A DNA stretch of 64,000 nt. Source: Parafrankia sp041008525 (lineage in GTDB: Bacteria; Actinomycetota; Actinomycetes; Frankiales; Frankiaceae). Position 1 is the first letter of the stretch; every line of letters begins with the position of its first letter. The stretch is from positions 1 to 64,000 of the forward strand of contig NZ_JBFLUG010000012.1 in NCBI RefSeq assembly GCF_041008525.1, given 5' to 3'. Below the pieces are notes generated by a model. That model was not told where the DNA came from. It did not search any database and was given only the letters and a program-made list of their open reading frames with translations. Below are positions 1 to 8,263 of the stretch, piece by piece. The position numbers were made by a program, and so were the translations under genes.

Positions 1-269
1 CCGGGGCCCGGGGCGGGGGCGACCGCCACGAGGAAGCGGAAGTCGGGCCGGCCGAGCTCCGCCGTGACCATGGCGAGGTCCGTCCGCTGGCCGTCGAGCA
101 GATCGGCCTCGGTCGTCCAGCCGGCCCGGCTGCGCTCGCCCCGGTAGGCGGACTCGATGAGATCGACGATCGTCGGCGCGTCGCCCACACCGGCGACGCG
201 CACGGTGAGTCCCGCGCGCACGGCGCGTCCCAGGTGGTCGCGCGGCTGTCCCGGCGGCGGGCCGCTCAT
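1..269 (-). CDS. GNAT-family N-acetyltransferase, N-terminal part only
   Basis: The gene runs off the left edge; 89 residues are visible on the minus strand from an ATG at 269. After about 20 residues comes the first strand of a GNAT fold (TVRVAGVGDAPTIVDLIESA), followed by YRGERSRAGWTTEADLLDGQ, a stretch typical of a GNAT subgroup common in actinobacteria. The acetyl-CoA-binding motif lies outside the window, so substrate cannot be judged. Its ATG overlaps the TGA of the sirtuin gene upstream (ATGA), which implies translational coupling of a deacylase and an acetyltransferase. Family call is fairly sure; role is not. Confidence 0.75.
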   Translation of the reverse strand, partial: MSGPPPGQPRDHLGRAVRAGLTVRVAGVGDAPTIVDLIESAYRGERSRAGWTTEADLLDGQRTDLAMVTAELGRPDFRFLVAVAPAPGP

Positions 270-1117
270 CGGGCGGCGGCACCGAGCAGCTCGGCCGACA
301 GCCGCGGCAGGACGGCGCTGAGCTGCGCGTCGAGCGTGAAGGCGGCGCGGGCGTCCCCCCGGGTGGGGCCCTGGTTGACGATCCCGACCGGGATGCCCAG
401 CTCCGCGGCGCGCAGCACGAAGCGGTAGCCGGACATGACGGCCGGCGAGGAGCCGAGCACGAGCAGGGCGCGCGCGGAGCTCAGCAGCGTGACAGCGCTC
501 GCGAGCCGCTCGGGCGGGACGGTCGCGCCGAAGAACACGACGTCGGGCTCCAGGTCCCCCTCGCAGCCCGGGCAGCCGACCATGACGAAGTCCGCGATCT
601 CCCGGTCGGCGAGGGTGACGTCGCCGTCCGGGTTGACCTCGGCGCCCAGCGGACCGGCGGCGGCGAACCTGCTGCCGAAACCCGGGTTCGCCGCGCGCAG
701 CCGCCGGTCGAGGTCGGCCCGGGTACCCATCACGCCGCACGAGCGGCAGCGGACCCGGGCGAGGTTCCCGTGCAGGTCGATCACCCGCCGCGAGCCGGCC
801 GCGCTGTGCAGGCCGTCGACGTTCTGGGTGACGACGCCGTCCAGCAGGCCCGCCGCCTCCAGCTCCGCCAGCGCACGGTGCCCGGGATTCGGGCGCGCGC
901 GGGCGACGTGGTGCCAGCCGACGTGGCTGCGGGCCCAGTAGCGGCGGCGGGACTCCGCATCCCGGGTGAACTGCTGGTAGGTCATCGGGGTGTGCCGGCG
1001 CAGCGAGCCGTTCGGGCCCCGGTAGTCCGGGATGCCGGAGCCGGTCGAGATCCCGGCGCCGGTGAGCACGGCGACGCCACCACCGGCGACAAGATCGCGC
1101 AAGGACGCGAAGGCCAT
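266..1117 (-). CDS. Sir2-family NAD-dependent protein deacylase (sirtuin)
   Basis: 283 residues. Sirtuins remove acetyl or acyl groups from lysines using NAD. Visible hallmarks are the NAD-binding GAGIS near residue 20 with GIPDYRG just after it, TQNVDGLH, the catalytic-His segment IDLHGNL, and a zinc-binding set CRSC and CPGC. I chose the ATG at 1117 because it places the Rossmann strand about 15 residues in, as is usual; an in-frame start at 1177 would add 20 residues. Its stop overlaps the start of the GNAT gene, a pairing that suggests control of protein acetylation. It is transcribed away from the hydrogenase operon; the 158 bases between them hold a short direct repeat (1201-1228) but no promoter I can name. 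Confidence 0.9.
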   Translation of the reverse strand: MAFASLRDLVAGGGVAVLTGAGISTGSGIPDYRGPNGSLRRHTPMTYQQFTRDAESRRRYWARSHVGWHHVARARPNPGHRALAELEAAGLLDGVVTQNVDGLHSAAGSRRVIDLHGNLARVRCRSCGVMGTRADLDRRLRAANPGFGSRFAAAGPLGAEVNPDGDVTLADREIADFVMVGCPGCEGDLEPDVVFFGATVPPERLASAVTLLSSARALLVLGSSPAVMSGYRFVLRAAELGIPVGIVNQGPTRGDARAAFTLDAQLSAVLPRLSAELLGAAAR

Positions 1118-1275
1118 GGCCCGAGCGTAGAACGCGACGGCGGCCCGGATCGGCGGATGGGACGTCGCTCCCGCCACTGCGGGCCATGGCCCGGGCCATC
1201 CCTGGCCCTCGACCCCTGGCCCTCGACCCAGATCGTCGAATGGTGGGCCTCACATCCCAGACGTACCGTTAGGCC

Positions 1276-1530
1276 GTGAACACGCACTGCAAGGGTCCTG
1301 CGGACGTAACCAGCCCGAGCGCCCCACCGTGTCATCCCGCCGGCGCAACGAACCACTGCGTGACCTGCTCCGACGAAGTGATCGAGATGGAGGTCGTCCG
1401 CCTGGAGGAGGGCGGGCTGGCCCTGGCGCGGGCCTCGACGGGCGTGGCGGAGATCAGCATCGCGCTGGTGGCGGCGCAGGCAGGCGACACCGTGCTGGTG
1501 CACGCCGGGGAGGCGATCGCCGTCGCGTGA
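1276..1530 (+). CDS. HypC/HupF-like hydrogenase assembly chaperone (first copy)
   Basis: 84 residues. HypC proteins deliver the Fe(CN)2CO unit to the large subunit through an N-terminal Cys. Here the family-like segment HCVTCSDEVIEMEVVRLEEG begins at about residue 27 and is followed by a small beta-barrel-like region (AEISIALVAAQAGDTVLVHA). The Cys pair is therefore not at position 2 as in canonical HypC, which is encoded separately at 8264. GTG at 1276 is the only convenient start; one at 1360 would be too short. It lies directly upstream of hhyS, so it is probably the chaperone dedicated to this enzyme. The function is inferred from family and position. Confidence 0.75.
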   Translation: MNTHCKGPADVTSPSAPPCHPAGATNHCVTCSDEVIEMEVVRLEEGGLALARASTGVAEISIALVAAQAGDTVLVHAGEAIAVA

Positions 1531-1571
1531 AGGACCCGTGATCGGTCGACGACGGAAGGGGTGGGGGAACC

Positions 1572-2627
1572 GTGTCCACAGTCGAGGATCCGATCCACAT
1601 TCTCTGGATCAACGCCGGTCTGAGCTGCGACGGGGATTCTGTCGCGCTCACCGCGGCGACACAGCCCAGCATCGAGGACATCGTGCTCGGCACCCTGCCC
1701 GGGCTGCCCAAGGTCAGCGTGCACTGGCCGCTCATCGATTTCGAATCCGGACCCGAGCAGGGCGCGGACACGTTCATCGAATGGTTCCGCCGGGCCGAGC
1801 GCGGCGAGCTGGAACCGTTCGTGCTCGTGGTCGAAGGGTCCATCCCGAACGAGGACCTCATCACCGGCGAGGGCTACTGGTGCGGGTTCGGGAACGATCC
1901 GCAGACCCGCCAGCCGATACCGACCAGCACCTGGCTGGACCGCCTCGCCCCCCGGGCACTCGCCGTCCTCGCCGCCGGCACCTGCGCGACGTACGGCGGC
2001 ATCCACGCGATGGCCGGGAACCCGACCGGGGCGATGGGCGTTCCCGACTATCTCGGGTGGGACTGGAAATCGAAGGCCCAGATCCCGATCGTGTGCGTTC
2101 CGGGGTGCCCCGTGCAGCCGGACAACCTGTCGGAAACCATCACCTACCTGCTCTACCAGGCGAGCGGCCAGGCGCCCATGATTCCGCTGGACGACCAGCT
2201 ACGGCCGCGCTGGCTGTTCGGCGCGACCGTGCACCAGGGCTGCGACCGGGCCGGCTACTACGAGGAAGGCCAGTTCACCACCGAGTACGGAACACCCGAA
2301 TGCCTGGTGAAGATCGGCTGCTGGGGGCCGGTGGTGAAATGCAACGTCCCCAAGCGCGGCTGGATGAACGGGATCGGCGGCTGCCCGAACGTCGGCGGCA
2401 TCTGCATCGCCTGCACGATGCCCGGCTTCCCGGACCGTTTCATGCCGTTCATGGACGAACCGCCGGGCGCGCACGTCTCGACCCTGGCCAGCGGTGTGTA
2501 CGGGGCGGTCATCCGCCGGCTCCGCGCGATCACCGCGCACAAGGCGGACATCGAGCCGCGCTGGCGGCACCGGGACGTCCACGCGCACCGGGACAGCGCA
2601 GACCAGCGGGAGAAGGTGCTGACATGA
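1572..2627 (+). CDS. hhyS: Group 1h (actinobacterial-type) [NiFe]-hydrogenase small subunit
   Basis: 351 residues. The electron-transfer subunit carries three iron-sulfur clusters from the active site outwards. The N-terminus lacks a Tat signal, as expected for the cytoplasmic-side group 1h/group 5 enzymes. The first cluster motif reads INAGLSCDGDS, with Cys19 and Asp22: replacement of the fourth proximal-cluster Cys by Asp is a known mark of this oxygen-tolerant, high-affinity group. Other ligands are in GTCATYGG, CVPGCPV, GCWGPVVKCN and GGCPNVGGICIACTMPGFPD. GTG at 1572 follows a G-rich ribosome-binding stretch (about 1553-1568). Its TGA overlaps the hhyL ATG. Such enzymes oxidise atmospheric hydrogen during starvation. 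Confidence 0.95.
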   Translation: MSTVEDPIHILWINAGLSCDGDSVALTAATQPSIEDIVLGTLPGLPKVSVHWPLIDFESGPEQGADTFIEWFRRAERGELEPFVLVVEGSIPNEDLITGEGYWCGFGNDPQTRQPIPTSTWLDRLAPRALAVLAAGTCATYGGIHAMAGNPTGAMGVPDYLGWDWKSKAQIPIVCVPGCPVQPDNLSETITYLLYQASGQAPMIPLDDQLRPRWLFGATVHQGCDRAGYYEEGQFTTEYGTPECLVKIGCWGPVVKCNVPKRGWMNGIGGCPNVGGICIACTMPGFPDRFMPFMDEPPGAHVSTLASGVYGAVIRRLRAITAHKADIEPRWRHRDVHAHRDSADQREKVLT

Positions 2628-4414
2628 CGACCACCTCGGCGCACAGGAAGACCGACGCCCGGGGCTCGAACCTGCTGGAGATGTCGTGGGACCCGATCAC
2701 CCGCATCGTCGGAAGCCTCGGCGTCTACACGAAGATCGACTGGCCGGCCCGCCGGGTCGTCGAATGCCACAGCACGTCCTCGATCTTCCGCGGCTACAGC
2801 ATCTTCATGAAGGGCAAGGACCCGCGCGACGCGCACTTCATCACCAGCCGCATCTGCGGGATCTGCGGTGACAACCACGCGACCTGTTCCGTCTACGCGC
2901 AGAACATGGCCTACGGGGTGAAGCCGCCGCATCTCGGCGAATGGATCCTCAATCTCGGTGAGGCGGCCGAGTACATGTTCGACCACAACATCTACCAGGA
3001 GAACCTGGTGGGGGTCGACTACTGCGAGAAGATGGTCGCCGAGACGAACCCCGAGGTCCTCGAGCAGGCCCGGAACACCGAGTCGCCACACGCCGGCGAC
3101 CACGGGTACCGCACCATCGCCGACATCATGCACGCGCTCAACCCCATCGAGGGCGAGTTCTACCGCGAGGCCCTGGCGATGAGCCGGTTGACCCGGGAGA
3201 TGTTCTGCCTGATGGAGGGGCGCCACGTCCATCCGTCCACGCTCTACCCGGGCGGGGTGGGCACGGTGGCGTCGGTGCAGCTGTTCACCGACTACCTCAG
3301 CCGGCTGATGCGCTACGTCGAGTTCCTCAAGCGTGTCGTGCCGATGCACGACGACCTGTTCGACTTCTTCTACCAGGCGCTCCCGGGCTACGAGGAGGTC
3401 GGGCGGCGTCGGGTCCTGCTCGGGTGCTGGGGCTCGTTCAACGATCCGGCGTACTGCGACTTCAGCTACCGGAACATGGCCGACTGGGGCCGGCGCATGT
3501 TCGTCACCCCGGGCGTGATCGTCGACGGCGAGCTCGTCACCAACGACCTGGTCGACATCAACCTCGGGATCCGCATCCTGCTGGGCAGTTCGTACTACGA
3601 GGACTGGGACGACCAGCCGATGTTCGTCACCACCGACCCGCTGGGCAACCCGGTGGACCGTCACCACCCCTGGAACCAGCACACCATCCCCCGTCCGGGC
3701 CGGCGCGACTTCGACGACAAGTACTCCTGGGTCATGTCGCCACGCTGGTTCGACGGCACCGACCACCTCCCGCTCGACACCGGGGGTGGCCCGATCGCGC
3801 GGCTGTGGAGCACCGCGCTGTCCGGGCTGGTCGACATCGGCTACGTCCGCGCGACCGGGCGCAGTGTCAGGATCACGCTGCCGAAGACGGCGACGGTCGG
3901 TGAACGCGCCTACGAGTGGGCGATCCCCCGCTGGAGCAACGCGCTGGAGCGCAACCGGGCCCGCAGCTATTTCCAGGCCTATGCCGCTGCCTGCGCGCTG
4001 TACTTCGCCGAGCAGGCGCTGGCCGAGGTACGGGCCGGGAACAGCCGCACCTGGGAACCGTTCGACGTCCCGCAGGACGCTGTGAGCTGCGGTTTCACCG
4101 AAGCCGTGCGCGGGGTGCTGTCGCACCACATGGTCATCCGGGACGGTCGGATCGCGAACTACCACCCCTACCCGCCGACCCCGTGGAACGCCAGCGTGCG
4201 CGACATGAACGGAACACCCGGCCCGTACGAGGACGCCGTCCAGAACACGCCGATCTTCGAGAACAACCCGCCGGAGTCGTTCAAGGGCATCGACATCATG
4301 CGCACCGTCCGCAGCTTCGACCCCTGCCTGCCCTGCGGTGTCCACATGCACACGGGCACCGGGCGGACCCTCCAGGTCGTGCACACCCCGCACGCCTTCA
4401 CCCCCGCGGGATGA
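2624..4414 (+). CDS. hhyL: Group 1h [NiFe]-hydrogenase large (catalytic) subunit
   Basis: 596 residues. Binds the NiFe(CN)2CO active site. The N-terminal L1 motif is RICGICGDNH (Cys78, Cys81, His85) and the C-terminal L2 motif is DPCLPCGVH (Cys568, Cys571, His574). After His574 come 22 more residues, the C-terminal peptide that a maturation protease removes once nickel is in place; the protease gene is at 7540. The ATG at 2624 overlaps the small-subunit stop by four bases, giving coupled synthesis. The protein is about the usual length and shows no breaks. Long open frames antisense to it are composition artefacts. Confidence 0.96.
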   Translation: MTTTSAHRKTDARGSNLLEMSWDPITRIVGSLGVYTKIDWPARRVVECHSTSSIFRGYSIFMKGKDPRDAHFITSRICGICGDNHATCSVYAQNMAYGVKPPHLGEWILNLGEAAEYMFDHNIYQENLVGVDYCEKMVAETNPEVLEQARNTESPHAGDHGYRTIADIMHALNPIEGEFYREALAMSRLTREMFCLMEGRHVHPSTLYPGGVGTVASVQLFTDYLSRLMRYVEFLKRVVPMHDDLFDFFYQALPGYEEVGRRRVLLGCWGSFNDPAYCDFSYRNMADWGRRMFVTPGVIVDGELVTNDLVDINLGIRILLGSSYYEDWDDQPMFVTTDPLGNPVDRHHPWNQHTIPRPGRRDFDDKYSWVMSPRWFDGTDHLPLDTGGGPIARLWSTALSGLVDIGYVRATGRSVRITLPKTATVGERAYEWAIPRWSNALERNRARSYFQAYAAACALYFAEQALAEVRAGNSRTWEPFDVPQDAVSCGFTEAVRGVLSHHMVIRDGRIANYHPYPPTPWNASVRDMNGTPGPYEDAVQNTPIFENNPPESFKGIDIMRTVRSFDPCLPCGVHMHTGTGRTLQVVHTPHAFTPAG

Positions 4415-4420
4415 CCCCCG

Positions 4421-5023
4421 ATGACAGCCACCGCCTCAGCACCCACCATGCCCGCCTCGCCCACCACACCCGCCGCACCCACACCCGCCGCACCCGCGGC
4501 CACCGCACCGGCCGCCGCGGATCCGCGGGTCGCCGCGGCCCGGGTGGACGACCTGCTGACCCGGCTGGACCAGCTCGGTGAGAGCCGGACCCGGGTACTC
4601 GCCGAGGAGATCGTCCGGGCCCTGATGGAGTTCTACGGCTCGGGCCTGGCCCGGCTGGCCCAGCTCACGGGTGACGACACCGTCCGGCTGTGGGGTACGG
4701 ACCCCCAGCTGGGGGCCCTGCTGGCCATGCACGGCCTGCACCCCGTCGGGACCCGCCAGCGCGTGGAACAGGCGTTCGCGCAGGTCCGGGAACAGCTCGG
4801 CAGCCAGACTCCCACCTTCGAGATCACCGGGCCGGAGGAGGCCCGGATGGTCGTGGTGCGCCCGGCCGTTCCCCCGGCCAGCCCCGCCGTCGCCGCCGCC
4901 GTGGAGGACGCCATCGCCGTCCTCGCCCCCGAGGTGACCGTCACCATCGAAGGCGGCCGCGCGGAGGCGGACGACCTGGCCGCGGGACGCACCCTGCTGC
5001 CCGTCGTCGGAGTGAGCGGGTGA
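4421..5023 (+). CDS. NifU-like protein of the hydrogenase operon
   Basis: 200 residues, starting six bases after hhyL. The first 35 residues are a Thr/Ala/Pro-rich tail. From about residue 36 there is a helical region (VDDLLTRLDQLGESRTRVLA, then EIVRALMEFYGSGLARL) resembling the NifU C-terminal domain, but the Cys pair that binds iron-sulfur clusters in true NifU is absent: I see no Cys in the protein. NifU-domain proteins are known next to group 1h hydrogenases in other actinobacteria. A scaffold or adaptor role is more likely than cluster assembly. Overlaps the next gene by four bases. Confidence 0.65.
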   Translation: MTATASAPTMPASPTTPAAPTPAAPAATAPAAADPRVAAARVDDLLTRLDQLGESRTRVLAEEIVRALMEFYGSGLARLAQLTGDDTVRLWGTDPQLGALLAMHGLHPVGTRQRVEQAFAQVREQLGSQTPTFEITGPEEARMVVVRPAVPPASPAVAAAVEDAIAVLAPEVTVTIEGGRAEADDLAAGRTLLPVVGVSG

Positions 5024-5682
5024 CCGCCACGCTGCGCCGCTTCCTCGCCCGCGACCCGGCCGCCGGCCGCGCCCCCCGGTGCGAGTTCTGCGGCGAGTCG
5101 ATGCCGGGCGGGACGTCGGACCGGCAGGCGGGCGGGCAGCCCGGTGGGCACGGGCACGTCGCGGATCTCGGCGCGCGCTCCATCCTGTGCGCCTGTGCCG
5201 GGTGCCGGTTGCTGTTCACCGCTGCCGGCTCAGGCGGTGGGCGGTACCGGGCGATCCCCACCCGGTACCGGTACGCGCACCGGTTCCCGGCCGCCTCCGA
5301 GCTGCTCGCGGCCGCGGCGATACCGGTGGGCCTCGCGTTCTTCGTCATCCACGACGGGCAGATCAGCGCGTTCTACCCAAGCCCCGCCGGGGCGACGCAC
5401 TGCGAGCTGCCGTCCGACCTGACTCCCTCCGCCGCCCCGGCCGGTACCGCCGGCTGGCTGCCGGAGCCCGATGTCGAGGCGCTGCTCGTCCACGTCACCC
5501 GCGACGGCCAGAGCGGCTACCTGCTGCCGATCGATGCCTGTTACCGGCTCGTCGGCGAGCTGCGGCTGCACTGGCGCGGCTTCGACGGCGGAACCGAGGC
5601 CCGCGCGCGGCTCGCCGCGTTCCTCGCCGACGCCCGCCGCCAGGCGGGCACCGGCACCGGCACGGGCACGGGGGTCGGCTGA
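5020..5682 (+). CDS. DUF5947-like hydrogenase-operon protein
   Basis: 220 residues. GTG at 5020 overlaps the preceding TGA; the open frame extends upstream but only as a shadow of the previous gene. Two Cys pairs stand out, CEFCGESM near residue 21 and CACAGCRLLF near residue 57, suggesting a zinc or iron-sulfur site. Downstream is an alpha/beta region (GLAFFVIHDGQISAFYPSP) with a conserved LLPIDACYRLVGELR near residue 170. The 3' end encodes a Gly-Thr repeat tail. I recall this family as DUF5947, found almost only in group 1h hydrogenase operons; biochemical role unknown. Metal delivery or electron transfer to the small subunit is a guess. Confidence 0.65.
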   Translation: MTATLRRFLARDPAAGRAPRCEFCGESMPGGTSDRQAGGQPGGHGHVADLGARSILCACAGCRLLFTAAGSGGGRYRAIPTRYRYAHRFPAASELLAAAAIPVGLAFFVIHDGQISAFYPSPAGATHCELPSDLTPSAAPAGTAGWLPEPDVEALLVHVTRDGQSGYLLPIDACYRLVGELRLHWRGFDGGTEARARLAAFLADARRQAGTGTGTGTGVG

Positions 5683-6299
5683 TGGCCGATCTGACCTTCA
5701 GCTGCGTCGATGTCGCCCCGCTGCGGCACGCGGCTGCTCCGGCACTGCTGTTCCGCCTGCACATCGAGGAGAACAGCGGCGAGCGGCTGCACGCGCTGGC
5801 GCTGCGCTGCCAGATCCGCATCGAGACCGCCCGCCGCCGCTACGACGACGCGGAGGCACAGGCCCTGACCGGGCTGTTCGGTGCCGGCCCGCCGCACCCG
5901 ATCCAGTTCGCGACGGTCTCCGCGATGGTCCCTGGTTTCACCGGCGCCGCGGAGGTCGATCTCACGGTGCCCTGCACCTACGACCTCGAGGTCGCCTCCG
6001 GGAACTACTTCAGCTCGCTGCGCGATGGTGTGATCCCCCTGGACCTCCTGTTCAGCGGAACCGTGTTCGGCCTTGGCCCGCACGGGCTACGCGTCGAGCA
6101 GGTGCCCTGGCACCTGGAGGCCTGTTACCGGCTGCCGGTGACTACCTGGCGCGAGCTGATCGACCTGTACTTCCCCGGCACCGCGTGGCTGCGCCTGGAC
6201 CGGAGCACCGTCGACGCCCTGGCCCGCTACCGGCGCGACCGCGCGATCCCCACCGCGGACGCCGCGATCACCTCGCTGCTGGCCGGAGGCGCACCATGA
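5682..6299 (+). CDS. DUF6084-like hydrogenase-operon protein
   Basis: 205 residues, overlapping the preceding stop by one base and the next start by four. The sequence starts MADLTFSCVDVAPLRHAAAP and continues with an Ig/C2-like beta pattern (LLFRLHIEENSGERLHALAL), ending with EACYRLPVTTWRELIDLYFP. I recall this as DUF6084, another family tied to group 1h hydrogenases. There is no signal peptide, membrane segment or metal-binding Cys cluster. The tight coupling says it is made in fixed ratio with the enzyme; a structural or membrane-docking partner is possible but unproven. Confidence 0.65.
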   Translation: MADLTFSCVDVAPLRHAAAPALLFRLHIEENSGERLHALALRCQIRIETARRRYDDAEAQALTGLFGAGPPHPIQFATVSAMVPGFTGAAEVDLTVPCTYDLEVASGNYFSSLRDGVIPLDLLFSGTVFGLGPHGLRVEQVPWHLEACYRLPVTTWRELIDLYFPGTAWLRLDRSTVDALARYRRDRAIPTADAAITSLLAGGAP

Positions 6300-7543
6300 C
6301 CAGAGTCGACAGGGCCGGAGCGGACCCTCTCGCCTTCCTGGACGAGGCCGCGCGGGCGGTGTCCGACACCGTCCTCTACGAGGGCTACCTCCTTTACCCG
6401 TACCGGGCCGACGCGCTGAAGAACCAGCACCACTGGCAGTTCGGCGTCCTGATGCCGCCGGCCGCCGCCGCCCCGGGCAGCGGAGAGCACAGCAGTGCGC
6501 ACACCGAGTTCCTCCTGGACGGGCCGGCGGACGCCCGGCTCAGGGTCGGTGTCCGCTGGCTGTGGGAACAGGGCGACACGACGCCCGGGTCGGCGAAGCC
6601 GGCCAGGGCCGCTCGCCGCGGCGAGGCCGCGATGGGCTTCGCGGTACAGGTCGGCGATCTGCTCGCCGCCCCCACCCGGCGGGTGCTGGCCGCTGACGGC
6701 CCGAGCGGGCGGCGGGGCGAGGTTCTCCTCGATGCCCAGCGGCTTCCTGGCCCCTTCGGGGGGTTCCGGATCCGCGTCACGATCCGCAACACCTCTGCCG
6801 TGGAACCTCCGGCCGACGAGGAACCACCCGCCGACACCGTCCCCCGGACGGACGAGCGGGACGCCGCACTCGCCACCGCGTTCCTCGGCGTCCACCTGGT
6901 CACCCGGGCCGACAGGGGCAGCTTCCTCTCCCTGGCCGACCCACCCGAGTGGGCGGCGGACGCGACGCGGGCCTGCGTCAACGAGCGGCTGTGGCCCGCC
7001 CTGCTGGGCCAGGCCGGACCTGCCGACATGGTCCTCGCCGCGCCGATCATCCTGCCGGACCATCCCCGCATCGCCGCCGAGAGCCCGGCGCCGTTCTGCG
7101 ACGCGACGGAGATCGACGAGATGCTTGCCCTGCGGACGTCCACCCTCACCGACGCCGAACGCCGTGGTGCGCGAGCGACGGACCCGCGCGCGGCGGACCT
7201 GCTCGACGCCGTCGCCGAGCTCGCGCCAGCCATGGTCGAGAAGCTGCACGGCCGGACCTCCGTCACCCCGCCGAGCGCGGCAGGCACCCCGGCCCCGGCG
7301 CCGCCCGCGCATCTGGCCCCGGGCGGCGCGGTACGGATCCGCCCACGCCCGGGTGAGGTCATGCGCACGGACGCGCAGGACATGTTCGTCGACGGCGCGG
7401 CGGCCACCGTCGCCACCGTCCTGCACGACGTGGACGGGCAGACCCATGTCGCGGTCACCCTCGACGACGACCCCGGCGCGGATCTGCGCCGCGAGTTCGG
7501 CCGCTTCCTGTACTTCACGCCCGACGAACTGGAGCCCCGATGA
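6296..7543 (+). CDS. Conserved hydrogenase-operon protein, function unknown
   Basis: 415 residues. ATG at 6296 overlaps the previous stop. The N-terminus has SDTVLYEGYLLYPYRADALK and HHWQFGVLMPP, a pattern I associate with a protein regularly present in these operons; a conserved C-terminus reads DLRREFGRFLYFTPDELEPR. Between them are long Pro/Ala-rich linkers (about residues 170-185 and 325-345) and a VHLVTRADRGSFLSLADPP segment. There are no transmembrane helices and no recognisable catalytic motif. I do not know its function. Its position between the DUF6084-like gene and the protease makes an assembly role plausible. Confidence 0.7.
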   Translation: MTRVDRAGADPLAFLDEAARAVSDTVLYEGYLLYPYRADALKNQHHWQFGVLMPPAAAAPGSGEHSSAHTEFLLDGPADARLRVGVRWLWEQGDTTPGSAKPARAARRGEAAMGFAVQVGDLLAAPTRRVLAADGPSGRRGEVLLDAQRLPGPFGGFRIRVTIRNTSAVEPPADEEPPADTVPRTDERDAALATAFLGVHLVTRADRGSFLSLADPPEWAADATRACVNERLWPALLGQAGPADMVLAAPIILPDHPRIAAESPAPFCDATEIDEMLALRTSTLTDAERRGARATDPRAADLLDAVAELAPAMVEKLHGRTSVTPPSAAGTPAPAPPAHLAPGGAVRIRPRPGEVMRTDAQDMFVDGAAATVATVLHDVDGQTHVAVTLDDDPGADLRREFGRFLYFTPDELEPR

Positions 7544-8151
7544 CCACGCCGGGAACGGACCTGGACGGGGCGGCCACCGGACCCGGACCGGCCGCCCGCA
7601 CGCTGGTCGCCGGGGTCGGCAACCTCCTGCTCGGCGACGACGGGTTCGGCGTCGAGGTGGTGCAGCGCCTGCTGCGCGGCGGGGTGCCGGCCGGGGTCAC
7701 CGCCGCCGACTACGGGATCAGCGGCCTGCAGCTCGCCTTCGACCTGTGTTCCGGGTACGGGACGGTGGTGCTCGTCGACGCGCTCGGCCAGGGGCGCCCA
7801 CCGGGCACCGTCTCACTGGTCGACCTGGGCGGCGCGCGGACGCCGGTCTCTCTCGACGCCCACGGGATGCGCCCGGACGCCGTTCTCGATCTGGTCACGA
7901 CGCTCGGCGGCAACCTCGACCGGGTACTGCTGGTCGGCTGCGAGCCGGCGCGGGTGGACCACCGGATCGGGCTCTCCGCACCGGTGGCCGCCGCGGTCGC
8001 GCCGGCGCTGACCCTGATCCGCTCGGTCATCGGCACCGGTAGTCCCGACGGGCCGCCCGTGACCAGCACGGACGCGCTCTCCCCGGTCCCGCTGCCCCTC
8101 GACCTCTCGCTCATCGAACCACCGGTGATCGAACTGTCCACAAGGGAGTGA
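7540..8151 (+). CDS. [NiFe]-hydrogenase maturation endopeptidase (HyaD/HycI family)
   Basis: 203 residues. This peptidase family removes the C-terminal tail of the large subunit after nickel insertion, closing the active site. The defining N-terminal motif is present (LVAGVGNLLLGDDGFGVEVV), with the Asp that contacts nickel in the GDDGFG segment; a second Asp/His set lies in ALGQGRPPGTVSLVDL and SLDAHGMRPD. It overlaps the preceding gene by four bases. Since hhyL carries a 22-residue tail after its L2 motif, this is the natural partner. The C-terminal 30 residues are poorly conserved in composition. Confidence 0.92.
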   Translation: MTTPGTDLDGAATGPGPAARTLVAGVGNLLLGDDGFGVEVVQRLLRGGVPAGVTAADYGISGLQLAFDLCSGYGTVVLVDALGQGRPPGTVSLVDLGGARTPVSLDAHGMRPDAVLDLVTTLGGNLDRVLLVGCEPARVDHRIGLSAPVAAAVAPALTLIRSVIGTGSPDGPPVTSTDALSPVPLPLDLSLIEPPVIELSTRE

Positions 8152-8153
8152 TC

Positions 8154-8258
8154 ATGTCTCACTGGATGCTGCTCACCGCCGCGGCGGCGGGCCTCGGCGC
8201 AGTCGCTGTCACGGTGGCCCCGGATGTGCGGCGCTACCTCGAGTTCAGCCGGCTGTGA
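8154..8258 (+). CDS. 34-residue membrane micro-ORF (DUF6893-like)
   Basis: A small ORF in the 112-base gap between the protease and hypC. It begins two bases after the protease stop, preceded by AAGGGAG, a good ribosome-binding site. The product starts MSHWMLLTAAAAGLGAVAV and ends DVRRYLEFSRL: one hydrophobic helix (about residues 4-22) then a short basic tail, so an inner-membrane micropeptide. I recall a family of such small proteins (DUF6893) in actinobacterial hydrogenase operons. It could tether or stabilise the complex. The TGA is followed five bases later by the hypC ATG. Confidence 0.65.
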   Translation: MSHWMLLTAAAAGLGAVAVTVAPDVRRYLEFSRL

Positions 8259-8263
8259 TCCGG

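Noticed and set aside
1538..2623. Upstream extension of the hhyL frame through hhyS
   Set aside because: The stretch before 2624 lies in another frame of hhyS and is Arg-rich nonsense; the coupled ATG at 2624 is the real start.
2258..4393. 711-codon open frame antisense to hhyL
   Set aside because: High GC leaves long antisense frames; the product is Val/Arg/Gly-rich with no family pattern, while the plus strand encodes a clear hydrogenase.
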